DNA of 64,000 nucleotides, taken from NCBI GenBank assembly GCA_965237875.1, contig CBDEGP010000001.1:744001-808000 (forward strand), written 5' to 3'. Positions 25,090 to 32,091 of this stretch are shown here, piece by piece. This DNA is from DAOUJI01 sp965237875 (GTDB lineage Bacteria > Chloroflexota > Dehalococcoidia > Lucifugimonadales > JAGWBF01). Both the position numbers and the translations under genes were made by a program. Every line of letters starts with the position of its first letter. Within the stretch, counting starts at the first letter, position 1. Below the pieces are notes generated by a model. The model was not told the DNA's origin and ran no database searches. It saw only the letters and a program-made list of their open reading frames with translations.

Positions 25090-26886
25090 ATGAGGAGCGG
25101 CAGGGCAATTCATCGTCGAATGGGCGCCGCGGCTGAAGCGGCGGAAAGCCAGTCCGGGTACGATTACCGGTTGGTGTTCCGGATGATGGCCTTTGTCAAG
25201 CCTGACATGGGAAAGGTCATTGTGTCGGTCGTGGCCATGTTCATCTTCTCAGGCACGGTGGTTGCAGCCCCCTGGATGATTCAGAGGGCCATAGACAGCG
25301 TGGTGTTGCACCAGGATGCCTCCGGCCTACGCATGGCGGCGATTCTTCTGGCCGTCAACGCCGTGGTGGCCTACTTCAGCAACTTCATACATCTAGCCAC
25401 CATGTCCAGGGTGGGGCAAAACCTGCTGCTCCGCCTTAGAAGGGCGACCTTCGATCATCTCCAGCGGCTGTCCATGTCATACTTCGACCGGGCTGAGGTG
25501 GGCGGCATCATGTCCAGGGTCCAGAACGACGTCCAGCAGCTACAGGAGTTCCTTTCCATATTCGTGTTGGCTTTGAGCGACCTGGTGGTCTTGGTGGGAA
25601 TCATCGCGGCCATGCTTCTGATGAATTGGGAGCTGGCGCTCATCACCTTCTCGGTGGTCCCCTTTCTCCTGGCTATGATGGTCTTCTGGCAGCGGTACGC
25701 CCTGCGGATCTTCATGCGGGTCCGTCGTGAAGTCGCCCACGTCAACTCGGAGCTTCAGGAGAACATTTCGGGGATCCGGGTTATCCAGAGTCTGGACCGG
25801 CAGGACGAGAACCTCCGTCAGTTCGACGGCGCCAATAGGCGTTACGTAGACACCAGCATGAGCGCCACACGCCTATCCGCCGCCCTGAATCCATCGGTCG
25901 AGCTGGTGTCGGCCATATCGACGGGACTGGTGATCATATTCGGGGGAATCATGGTGTTGAACGGGAACATCGAGGTCGTGGGAGTTCTCGTGGCGTTCGC
26001 CCTGTACATCCAGCGTTTCTTTGACCCCATACGTTCCCTAACTATGCAGTACGGCCAACTCCAGAGGGCCGTCGCCTCCGGCCGGCATATTTTCGAGATT
26101 CACGACATGGAGCCGCTGATCCAGGACAGGCCCGGCGCAGCTCCTTTGCCTGTCCTTAAAGGAGAAGTGCGCTATGAGCGGGTCAGTTTCCACTACGTCC
26201 CGGGAATGCCGGTCCTGAAGGACGTCGACCTTCTCATCAGCCCGGGGGAGAGGGTGGCGCTGGCGGGGCCAACGGGCGCGGGAAAGACTACGTTGGCTTC
26301 TCTTATTTCGCGCCTGTACGACGTCACTGACGGAAGGGTCCTCGTGGACGGGCAAGACGTCCGCGACGTAACGAGAGTGAGTCTAAACCATCAGATCAGC
26401 GTAGTGAGCCAGGAGCCGTTTCTGTTTTCGGGAACGGTCATGGACAACATCCGGTTCTCGAATCCCAACGCCTCGGACGAAGAGGTCATCGAGGCATCCC
26501 GGACGGTCGGCTCCCACGGGTTCATACAACAGTTGGAAGCGGGCTACGGCGCCCAGGTGGAGGAGCGGGGAGTAAACTTCAGCCCGGGCCAGAGGCAGCT
26601 CATATCCCTGGCCAGGGCCCTGGTCGCCCGTCCCAGGATAGTGGTGCTGGACGAGGCCACGGCCTCAGTGGACTCAAAGACGGAGTTGATGGTCCAGAAC
26701 GCGCTGGAGCGGGTGCTGGAAGGGAGGACTTCCATCATCATCGCGCACCGCTTTTCGACTATCCGAAGAGCGGACCGCGTCGTGGTGATGGACCAGGGAC
26801 GCATCGCCGAACAGGGAAGCCACCAGGAGCTTCTGGATAAGAACGGCCTCTATGCCCGTCTGTACGCCCTGAACGCCCAGGACTGA
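25090..26886 (+). CDS. ABC exporter half-transporter with canonical Walker B (subunit 2)
   Basis: 598 residues from ATG 25090; an in-frame TTG at 25081 is also possible. Six-helix domain ('FDRAEVGGIMSRVQNDVQQL', 'LQENISGIRVIQSLDRQ'), Walker A GPTGAGKT at 393-400, Walker B VVLDE with catalytic E522. The signature at 498-501 reads SPGQ instead of SGGQ. In a heterodimer this altered signature faces the Asp-bearing Walker site of subunit 1, which makes one hydrolytic and one non-hydrolytic site. Start lies 18 bases after the first subunit. Confidence 0.9.
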   Translation: MRSGRAIHRRMGAAAEAAESQSGYDYRLVFRMMAFVKPDMGKVIVSVVAMFIFSGTVVAAPWMIQRAIDSVVLHQDASGLRMAAILLAVNAVVAYFSNFIHLATMSRVGQNLLLRLRRATFDHLQRLSMSYFDRAEVGGIMSRVQNDVQQLQEFLSIFVLALSDLVVLVGIIAAMLLMNWELALITFSVVPFLLAMMVFWQRYALRIFMRVRREVAHVNSELQENISGIRVIQSLDRQDENLRQFDGANRRYVDTSMSATRLSAALNPSVELVSAISTGLVIIFGGIMVLNGNIEVVGVLVAFALYIQRFFDPIRSLTMQYGQLQRAVASGRHIFEIHDMEPLIQDRPGAAPLPVLKGEVRYERVSFHYVPGMPVLKDVDLLISPGERVALAGPTGAGKTTLASLISRLYDVTDGRVLVDGQDVRDVTRVSLNHQISVVSQEPFLFSGTVMDNIRFSNPNASDEEVIEASRTVGSHGFIQQLEAGYGAQVEERGVNFSPGQRQLISLARALVARPRIVVLDEATASVDSKTELMVQNALERVLEGRTSIIIAHRFSTIRRADRVVVMDQGRIAEQGSHQELLDKNGLYARLYALNAQD

Positions 26887-26895
26887 CGCCTCCCC

Positions 26896-26921
26896 CCTTC
26901 GGCCTGAGCCGGTCGAAGGCC
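26896..26921. repeat. Dispersed palindromic repeat (CCTTCGGCCTGAGCC...GTCGAAGG)
   Basis: Related to the 'CTTCGACAGGCTCAGGCCGAACGG' repeats at 62912-62975 and to the 5' part of the composite element at 51833. Confidence 0.65.
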
Positions 26922-26965
26922 CCTCCCGCAAATATTAGGCGGGGAATCCGAAGGCGCAACCCGCT

Positions 26966-26994
26966 TTGACATAACAATGGGCTGCTGCTATATT
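26966..26994 (+). promoter_or_regulatory. Near-consensus sigma-70 promoter for the TPP decarboxylase pair
   Basis: TTGACA at 26966-26971 and TATATT at 26989-26994 with a 17-base spacer, 57 bases before the ATG at 27052. Among the best promoter matches in the window. Confidence 0.75.
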
Positions 26995-27051
26995 CCCCCT
27001 TGGTCAGTGGCCCCTGGTTCAACGCCTCTGGTCCAATGTTGAAGGAGAATC

Positions 27052-27561
27052 ATGCCTCGCTGGGCCCAAACGATCGTTGATTGCCTCAAGGAGTCGGAGA
27101 TATCCCTCCTCACCTTTGTGCCCGACCTCAACATCGGACAGGTCATCCCCCTGATGGAGGAGGACCCGTACTTCCACGTGGTCTACGCCGCCAGGGAGGA
27201 GGAGGCCGTGGGCATCGCCGTGGGAGCTTACGCCGCGGGGCGTAAGTCGGCTGTTTTCATGCAGTCCAGCGGCTTCGGCAACAGCATCAACGCAGTGGCC
27301 AGTCTGTGCGTGACCTTCCGGACGCCCATTCCCTTCTTTATCAACATGAGGGGAGACCTGGGAGAGTTCAACATCGCCCAGGTGCCTATGGGGAAGGCGA
27401 CCAGGCCAATACTGGACCTTTTCGGCCTGCCCCATTACACCGTCAACCATGAGGAAGGCCTGGACCGGACCGTCATAGGCGCAATGCAGCTATGCTACGC
27501 CTCTCGTCAGCCGGTGGCCGTGTGCCTGACGCCCCTTCTCCACGGGGGCAAGATTGCATAG
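27052..27561 (+). CDS. Sulfopyruvate/phosphonopyruvate decarboxylase-like TPP enzyme, alpha subunit
   Basis: 169 residues forming the pyrimidine-binding half of a thiamine-diphosphate enzyme. 'FVPDLNIGQVIPLME', 'VYAAREEEAVGIAVGAYAAGRKSAVFMQSSGFGNSINA' includes the conserved Glu that activates TPP. It resembles ComD and the N-terminal half of phosphonopyruvate decarboxylase. GAAGGAGAAT precedes the ATG. The gene is split from its catalytic half at 27554 with an 8-base overlap. The 2-oxoacid substrate is not determinable; no coenzyme M genes are nearby. Confidence 0.82.
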   Translation: MPRWAQTIVDCLKESEISLLTFVPDLNIGQVIPLMEEDPYFHVVYAAREEEAVGIAVGAYAAGRKSAVFMQSSGFGNSINAVASLCVTFRTPIPFFINMRGDLGEFNIAQVPMGKATRPILDLFGLPHYTVNHEEGLDRTVIGAMQLCYASRQPVAVCLTPLLHGGKIA

Positions 27562-28108
27562 GTTCGAAGCCACCAAGCTGGTGCTGAGCATGGCGGGGGA
27601 CAGCCCTATTGTGAGCAATCTGGGGCCGACCACCGACGAGTTGTGGCACGCCGGCCATCGAGACCGCAACTTCTACACCTACGGAGCCATGGGGCTTTGC
27701 TCGTCCATCGCCCTTGGAGTGGCGCTGTCCACGAGCGAGAAGGTCATATCGTTGGACGGCGACGGGTCCATGTTGATGAACCTGGGCGGCGTGGCTACGG
27801 TTGGCCGTGAGTACCCGTCCAATCTGGTCATCATCGTGTGGGACAACCAGGAGTGGGGCCAAACGGGCCACCAACCCAGCCACACCGCCGTTAGGACTGA
27901 CCTTGAACAGGTGGCCCGTTCCTGCGGCATCAGCCAGGCCGCGACGGTGCGGACCATCGACGAACTGGAGCCGGTCCTGAAGACTGCTTTGGAGGCGCCG
28001 GGGCCTTGGTTCATTGTCGCCAAGATAGAAGAGGTGGGCTATATGCCTGTTTCGCCAATCGAGCCCGAAATGACTCTCTACAGGTTCCGAAAGAGTTTCG
28101 TGGGCTAG
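27554..28108 (+). CDS. Sulfopyruvate/phosphonopyruvate decarboxylase-like TPP enzyme, beta subunit
   Basis: 184 residues starting at TTG 27554, overlapping the alpha gene by 8 bases, with GGGGGCAAG upstream. The TPP-diphosphate motif is 'LDGDGSMLMNLGG...IIVWDNQEWG' (GDG...N pattern). It resembles ComE, and with the alpha chain makes an alpha-beta decarboxylase releasing CO2 from a substituted pyruvate to give an aldehyde. Followed by a terminator. Confidence 0.82.
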   Translation: MHRFEATKLVLSMAGDSPIVSNLGPTTDELWHAGHRDRNFYTYGAMGLCSSIALGVALSTSEKVISLDGDGSMLMNLGGVATVGREYPSNLVIIVWDNQEWGQTGHQPSHTAVRTDLEQVARSCGISQAATVRTIDELEPVLKTALEAPGPWFIVAKIEEVGYMPVSPIEPEMTLYRFRKSFVG

Positions 28109-28153
28109 CCGCCTGATGGGTGAGGCCGGACGAACCCCCCGACTAACTGCGTT

Positions 28154-28178
28154 AGCTTCTCTTGGAGCTTTTTCTTTT
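28154..28178 (+). terminator. Intrinsic terminator after the TPP decarboxylase pair
   Basis: AGCTTC at 28154-28159 pairs with GGAGCT at 28164-28169 (one G-T pair) around TCTT, followed by TTTTCTTTT. It lies 46 bases after the stop. Confidence 0.6.
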
Positions 28179-28267
28179 GACCGATATAATCCCTCGTTGT
28201 TCGCCCAGAACAGTGAAATAGGTCGATGGTTGACAGGGTGGGGTAGAATTGGTAGTCACGAGGACGA

Positions 28268-28666
28268 TTGAATTTGAAAACTGTACCCGACTTCTATGCG
28301 GCCCTCGGTGTGCCGGAGCACATCACCCAACATGGCATCCGTAGGGCCTACTTGCAGAAGGCCTGGAAGTTCCATCCGGACGTTAACGCCAACACCTCAG
28401 AGTCAACCTCTGAGATGAGCGCCGTCAACAGGGCGTACTCAACTCTCTCCAACCCCGGTCTCAGGGCGGACTACGACGCCCATCGCTACGGTGTTTCCCT
28501 GACGCCGGGCTCTCTGCTGAATGACACGGTAGTCGTTTACCTGGACTCTCAGACCGCTCAGCCGATGAGGGTGCACTCCTCCTGTCAGAGGCACGGAAGC
28601 GCCCCCGGTCTGTTCGGCGTTGCCGTGGCTGTGCTGCGCCGCTTCTACCGCATCGTCGCCGGCTAA
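28268..28666 (+). CDS. Small J-domain (DnaJ-like) protein
   Basis: 132 residues from TTG 28268. Residues ~6-73 form a J domain: 'DFYAALGVPEHITQHGIRRAYLQKAWKFHPDVN' with H36-P37-D38, then 'NRAYSTLSNPGLRADYDAHRYG'. The HPD motif is what stimulates DnaK ATPase. The remaining ~55 residues lack the G/F, zinc-finger or client-binding regions of full DnaJ. Probably a specialised co-chaperone. It stands alone between a terminator and the next operon. Confidence 0.75.
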   Translation: MNLKTVPDFYAALGVPEHITQHGIRRAYLQKAWKFHPDVNANTSESTSEMSAVNRAYSTLSNPGLRADYDAHRYGVSLTPGSLLNDTVVVYLDSQTAQPMRVHSSCQRHGSAPGLFGVAVAVLRRFYRIVAG

Positions 28667-28779
28667 CGGCTGAACGCCAACCAAGCAACACCCAGCTCGA
28701 ATGAACGCATCTTCTTAGGTCCTCCCATCCCTCTCCCTCCTGGCCTGCGCCATACCCGAGCCTCTTTTACTGCAAGGTG

Positions 28780-28809
28780 TTGACTTGGTGCTTGCTCGAC
28801 AAGCACAAT
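28780..28809 (+). promoter_or_regulatory. Promoter with embedded palindromic operator
   Basis: TTGACT at 28780-28785 and CACAAT at 28804-28809 with an 18-base spacer. A perfect inverted repeat, GTGCTTG-CTCGA-CAAGCAC, at 28788-28806 fills the spacer and overlaps the -10. A repressor bound there would block the promoter of the gene at 28828 and its PIN-nuclease neighbour, the arrangement of self-regulated toxin-antitoxin operons. Confidence 0.5.
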
Positions 28810-28827
28810 TGGGGCATAGGAGACCAC

Positions 28828-29433
28828 ATGAGCACCCAGGAAAAACGTCTTATCGAACTGCTCCAGGACAAGCGTAGAAAAGACCCGGAGGGCTTTCAGA
28901 AGTACCTGCCCGGGGCAGTCGAACTGCTGCCCAAAACGTTCCCCAAAACAAACAGGTCCAGGTCGCCGTTCGGCCTCACCGAGCAGGAACGTTCCTACCA
29001 CGAGGCCGGGTTGGCGGAAGCGCTGGGAAAGCAGGGACGTGGCGCGATCACTGCCGGGGAGGCTGTGAAGGGGCTTCAACACTGCGCCAACCTGATAAGG
29101 GACGACAACTTGCCGGAAGAAGTGGGTTACGAGACGGTTAAGGGCCTGGTAAAGGCGGCCATCGGCAAGTCCCCAGGCTCGTATAAGTCCAATGCCACCG
29201 TGCCGCTTGATGAAGACGGCGGTCCTGTACTGGAACGAGTCTCGGCAATCAGGGGTGTGTATCTGGAGTTCGATAGAGAAAGGCGCCTGGTCTCCATAAG
29301 CATCCATCCGAGGAAGGTCAGGGAGCGGCGCAGGCTGATGGAGTTCGTCGGAGCAAGCAGCGACCCCGAGCCGGGCGTCGCTTCCAGGCACGACGACTAT
29401 CTGGCAATGCAGGACCCGCATGGCGCTGGCTGA
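28828..29433 (+). CDS. Unknown protein coupled to a PIN-domain gene
   Basis: 201 residues from ATG 28828, chosen because AGGAG lies at 28818-28822; a longer frame from 28777 runs through the promoter-like region. Highly charged, mostly helical at the N-terminus ('STQEKRLIELLQDKRRKDPEGFQKYL'), with 'GLTEQERSYHEAGLAEALGKQGRGAIT' and a basic C-terminal strand region ('LEFDRERRLVSISIHPRKV'). No family recognised. Its end overlaps the PIN gene by 14 bases. It might be the antitoxin, though it is longer than most. Confidence 0.6.
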   Translation: MSTQEKRLIELLQDKRRKDPEGFQKYLPGAVELLPKTFPKTNRSRSPFGLTEQERSYHEAGLAEALGKQGRGAITAGEAVKGLQHCANLIRDDNLPEEVGYETVKGLVKAAIGKSPGSYKSNATVPLDEDGGPVLERVSAIRGVYLEFDRERRLVSISIHPRKVRERRRLMEFVGASSDPEPGVASRHDDYLAMQDPHGAG

Positions 29434-29830
29434 ACGAGTTCTGGTAGACACGTCCGCTTTTTACGCGCTCTACTCGGCATCCGATCTGTTCCACGACAGG
29501 GCTAAGGTTGCCTACGAGCGGCTGGTCGACAGAGAACAGGAGTTGTGGACAACGTCCTATACGCTGGTCGAGACGGTCGCCCTCCTGCACAAACGGCTAG
29601 GCTTCGATGTAGTCTCCAAGTTCTCAGAGTGGCGGCGGTCCAATCTTGAAATCTTCTGAATAGACAACCGCACCCATACTGAAGCGTGGGACCGATTCAT
29701 GGCAGACCGGGGACGCAGCCTCAGTTTCGTCGATTGGACGACCGTGGTCGCGTCGCACGAGGTGGGCGCTCCGGTGTTCACCTTCGACGGCGGCTTCGCC
29801 AACCAGGGCCTTCCCGTATTGCCGCGTTAG
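29420..29830 (+). pseudogene. PIN-domain (VapC-like) nuclease interrupted by an in-frame TGA
   Basis: The frame from ATG 29420 to TAG 29828-29830 is a complete 137-codon PIN domain except for TGA at codon 80 (29657-29659). Before it are D10 ('VLVDTSAFYALY') and E51 ('TLVETVALLHKRLG'). After it are 'DNRTHTEAWDRFMADRG', D105 ('LSFVDWT') and D123 ('FTFDGGFA'), the rest of the acidic metal site. Relatives typically have a Trp just after 'LEV/LEI', and TGG to TGA is one change. The 79-residue product lacks half the active site. Either an inactivated toxin or a sequencing error. Confidence 0.75.
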
Positions 29831-29887
29831 CCTCTCCATCCCATGCGACTTCTTGACCCTCGCCTCATAGGGCCGTAACATCCGCCT

Positions 29888-30928
29888 ATGGCCGTAACCA
29901 TACTGGGCATTGAGACCTCCTGCGACGAGACCGCCGTGGCCGTGGTGCGGGATGGGCGGACCCTGAAATCCAACGTCATAGCTTCCCAGGTGGACATCCA
30001 CTCCCAATACGGGGGCGTGGTGCCCGAGGTGGCTTCCCGCCAGCATATGCTTCACATAGCGCCTGTCGTGGAGATGGCGTTGGAGGAGGCCGGAATGAGC
30101 ATGGCAGACCTGGACGGCGTGGCTGTAACCTACGGCCCGGGTCTGGCCGGGTCCCTTCTGGTTGGCCTCAACGTCGCCAAGTCCTTCAGCTACTCCCTGG
30201 GAGCGCCGATGCTGGGGGTCAACCACCTTGAGGGACACGTCTACTCAGCCTGGCTCATGGAGGACATCCCCGACCCGGCAAAAGAGCCGGGGTTTCCTCT
30301 GCTCTGCCTGATTGCGTCAGGAGGCCACACTGACCTGGCGCTGATGGAAGACCACGGTTGCTATCTGCTCCTGGGCCGCACCAGGGACGACGCAGCAGGG
30401 GAGGCATTCGACAAGGCGGCGCGAATATTGGGCCTGGGCTTTCCCGGAGGCCCTCATATACAGAGGGTGGCCATGGGCGTGAACCCGTCCCAATCCTTCC
30501 CAAGGGCCTGGCTCAAAGGGAGCCACGACTTCAGCTTCAGCGGCGTAAAGACCGCTCTGCTTCACAGGGCGCAGGAGCAGGGTGTGTATCCTCCGCCGGA
30601 AGAGGGCGGCCCGGACCCCGGCCTGGTGGCTGATTTGGGGGCGGCTTTCCAGGACTCGGTGGTGGATGTGATGGTCCGCAAGACCCTCGAGGCGGCGGAG
30701 GTCCACAAAGCTCGTGGAATCGTTTTGGGAGGCGGAGTCACCGCCAATGCCCTGCTGCGGGAACGAATGGCAGCCGAGTCCACTCTGCCCACCCTGTTGC
30801 CCCCGCCCGTGCTGTGCACCGACAACGGCGCAATGATAGCGGCTTGCGGTTACTTCCTGTATCAGGCCGGACGGCATGGGCCTATGGACCTGGACGTTGA
30901 CCCGGGACTAAGCCTGGGCTCGGACTGA
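29888..30928 (+). CDS. tsaD: tRNA N6-adenosine threonylcarbamoyltransferase TsaD
   Basis: 346 residues of the Kae1/TsaD ASKHA family that, with TsaB and TsaE, places threonylcarbamoyl on A37 of ANN-decoding tRNAs. N-terminus 'ILGIETSCDETAVAVV', 'SQYGGVVPEVASRQH', metal ligands H113 and H117 in 'NHLEGH', and 'ASGGHTDLALM', 'GEAFDKAARILGLGFPGGP', 'GGGVTANALLR' and 'DNGAMIAACGY'. Full length for the family. Neither tsaB nor tsaE is adjacent. Confidence 0.96.
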   Translation: MAVTILGIETSCDETAVAVVRDGRTLKSNVIASQVDIHSQYGGVVPEVASRQHMLHIAPVVEMALEEAGMSMADLDGVAVTYGPGLAGSLLVGLNVAKSFSYSLGAPMLGVNHLEGHVYSAWLMEDIPDPAKEPGFPLLCLIASGGHTDLALMEDHGCYLLLGRTRDDAAGEAFDKAARILGLGFPGGPHIQRVAMGVNPSQSFPRAWLKGSHDFSFSGVKTALLHRAQEQGVYPPPEEGGPDPGLVADLGAAFQDSVVDVMVRKTLEAAEVHKARGIVLGGGVTANALLRERMAAESTLPTLLPPPVLCTDNGAMIAACGYFLYQAGRHGPMDLDVDPGLSLGSD

Positions 30929-30949
30929 GCGTAACCGACGCCCCGTCCC

Positions 30950-30981
30950 CCAGTCATTCCGGCGGAGGCCGGAATCCAGGC
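30950..30981. repeat. Dispersed ATTCCGGCGGAGGCCGGAATCCAGG palindrome
   Basis: One copy of the short repeat family also seen at 1000-1016, 51945-51971, 57322-57350 and 63019-63040. It lies between the convergent tsaD and membrane-protein genes. Confidence 0.8.
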
Positions 30982-31024
30982 CCCCGCTCCCCCGCCTGTT
31001 GAACGGCGGCTTAGGGGGTCTGCC

Positions 31025-31900
31025 CTAGTCGTGCCTGGACCCGTGGGTGTAGCGGCGCCAAGGAGGGGATATTTCCGCAGCCCCAGAGGCGGCTTCCGAT
31101 TCCGTTTTCTCTCTAAGGCCCCTCAGCGACCCGTGGACGTATAGGCGCCATATCTCCGTTCCTTCCCGTGCAGGGACCGCTCGTTCGTTGGGTGGAGTGG
31201 GACCGGAGGTCTTGTCGTCCAAGCCGTCGGAGGTCATGGGCTGGGCGTCTGACGCGAGGCGGCCTTCACTGCCGTGGCCGTCAAGGTTCCGTATCTCGAA
31301 GAAGCGGTTGACCAACGTGTAGACCTCATCGTTGGCCTTTTCGCTCCGGTAGGGGAAGGACATCTGCCACTGGTAGGACTCGACGGAGCCCCGGTTGTTC
31401 TGCGACGGCTTCTCCCACGTCCCTCCCTGGAAGACAATCTCTCCCTCGGGTTGCCACAGGAGATGCCTGGCCAGGTAGGACGCTCCGAAAACGATGATTA
31501 TCAACCCCACGATGGAGGCGATGCTGACCTCGGACCAGGTAGACGACCTGATGTAGCCGATGATGAAGTAGGCAAGGAATCCGGCCAGTATGAGAAGAAT
31601 CCCCTGTATAAGGTTCCTTACTCCACGCGACTTGCCCTTGACGATCACCGTCTTGAGCTCGTCTATGGGCGCCAGGTAAGTCTCTTTGACGTTGCCGCCT
31701 CGGAGGAATGAGATGACACGGAGATTCGTGATCAGCAGCAGAGGGCCCTTCTTGGGAGAGCCGCCGACGAGACCCGCATTGGCGGCGAAACGCTCCTGGA
31801 CCCGCTCGCCGTCCATAAGCGGAAGACCGCGCACCGAGCCGTCTTCGGCCGGCGCAGGCTCAGCGTCCCTCCAAAAAGCGCTTTTCAAGAACTGCCGCAT
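31025..31900 (-). CDS. Unknown two-span membrane protein
   Basis: 291 residues. Residues ~30-90 look like a small beta domain, possibly PH-like ('GPLLLITNLRVISFLRGG'). Two membrane spans follow, at ~97-117 and ~125-148, and then a soluble C-terminus ('VNRFFEIRNLDG') rich in Ser/Asp/Glu toward the end. No known family assigned. It is transcribed alone, convergent to tsaD and divergent from uvrA. Confidence 0.65.
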   Translation of the reverse strand: MRQFLKSAFWRDAEPAPAEDGSVRGLPLMDGERVQERFAANAGLVGGSPKKGPLLLITNLRVISFLRGGNVKETYLAPIDELKTVIVKGKSRGVRNLIQGILLILAGFLAYFIIGYIRSSTWSEVSIASIVGLIIIVFGASYLARHLLWQPEGEIVFQGGTWEKPSQNNRGSVESYQWQMSFPYRSEKANDEVYTLVNRFFEIRNLDGHGSEGRLASDAQPMTSDGLDDKTSGPTPPNERAVPAREGTEIWRLYVHGSLRGLREKTESEAASGAAEISPPWRRYTHGSRHD

Positions 31901-31935
31901 ACACGTCCAGAGCTTTCGTATTTGACAACAATACT

Positions 31936-31965
31936 ATCATAGCGGCCTCCCTCGAATTGCGACAA
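31936..31965 (-). promoter_or_regulatory. Sigma-70-type promoter for the membrane-protein gene
   Basis: On the minus strand TTGTCG (plus 31960-31965) and TATGAT (plus 31936-31941) have an 18-base spacer and end 36 bases before the ATG at 31900. Confidence 0.5.
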
Positions 31966-32091
31966 GAAAGGACCGTCCGGACGAGTTTAGTCTGCCGCTA
32001 ATGCAGGAGCCGATTCGACATAAGTGATGTTACAATGAGGGTTGTCTCAGACCGGTCAGGAGACCGCCGCTCGATAAATTTAGGGAGACCG

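Noticed and set aside
29657..29659. Selenocysteine in the PIN protein
   Set aside because: PIN nucleases have no catalytic Cys there, and relatives tend to have Trp; inactivation fits better.
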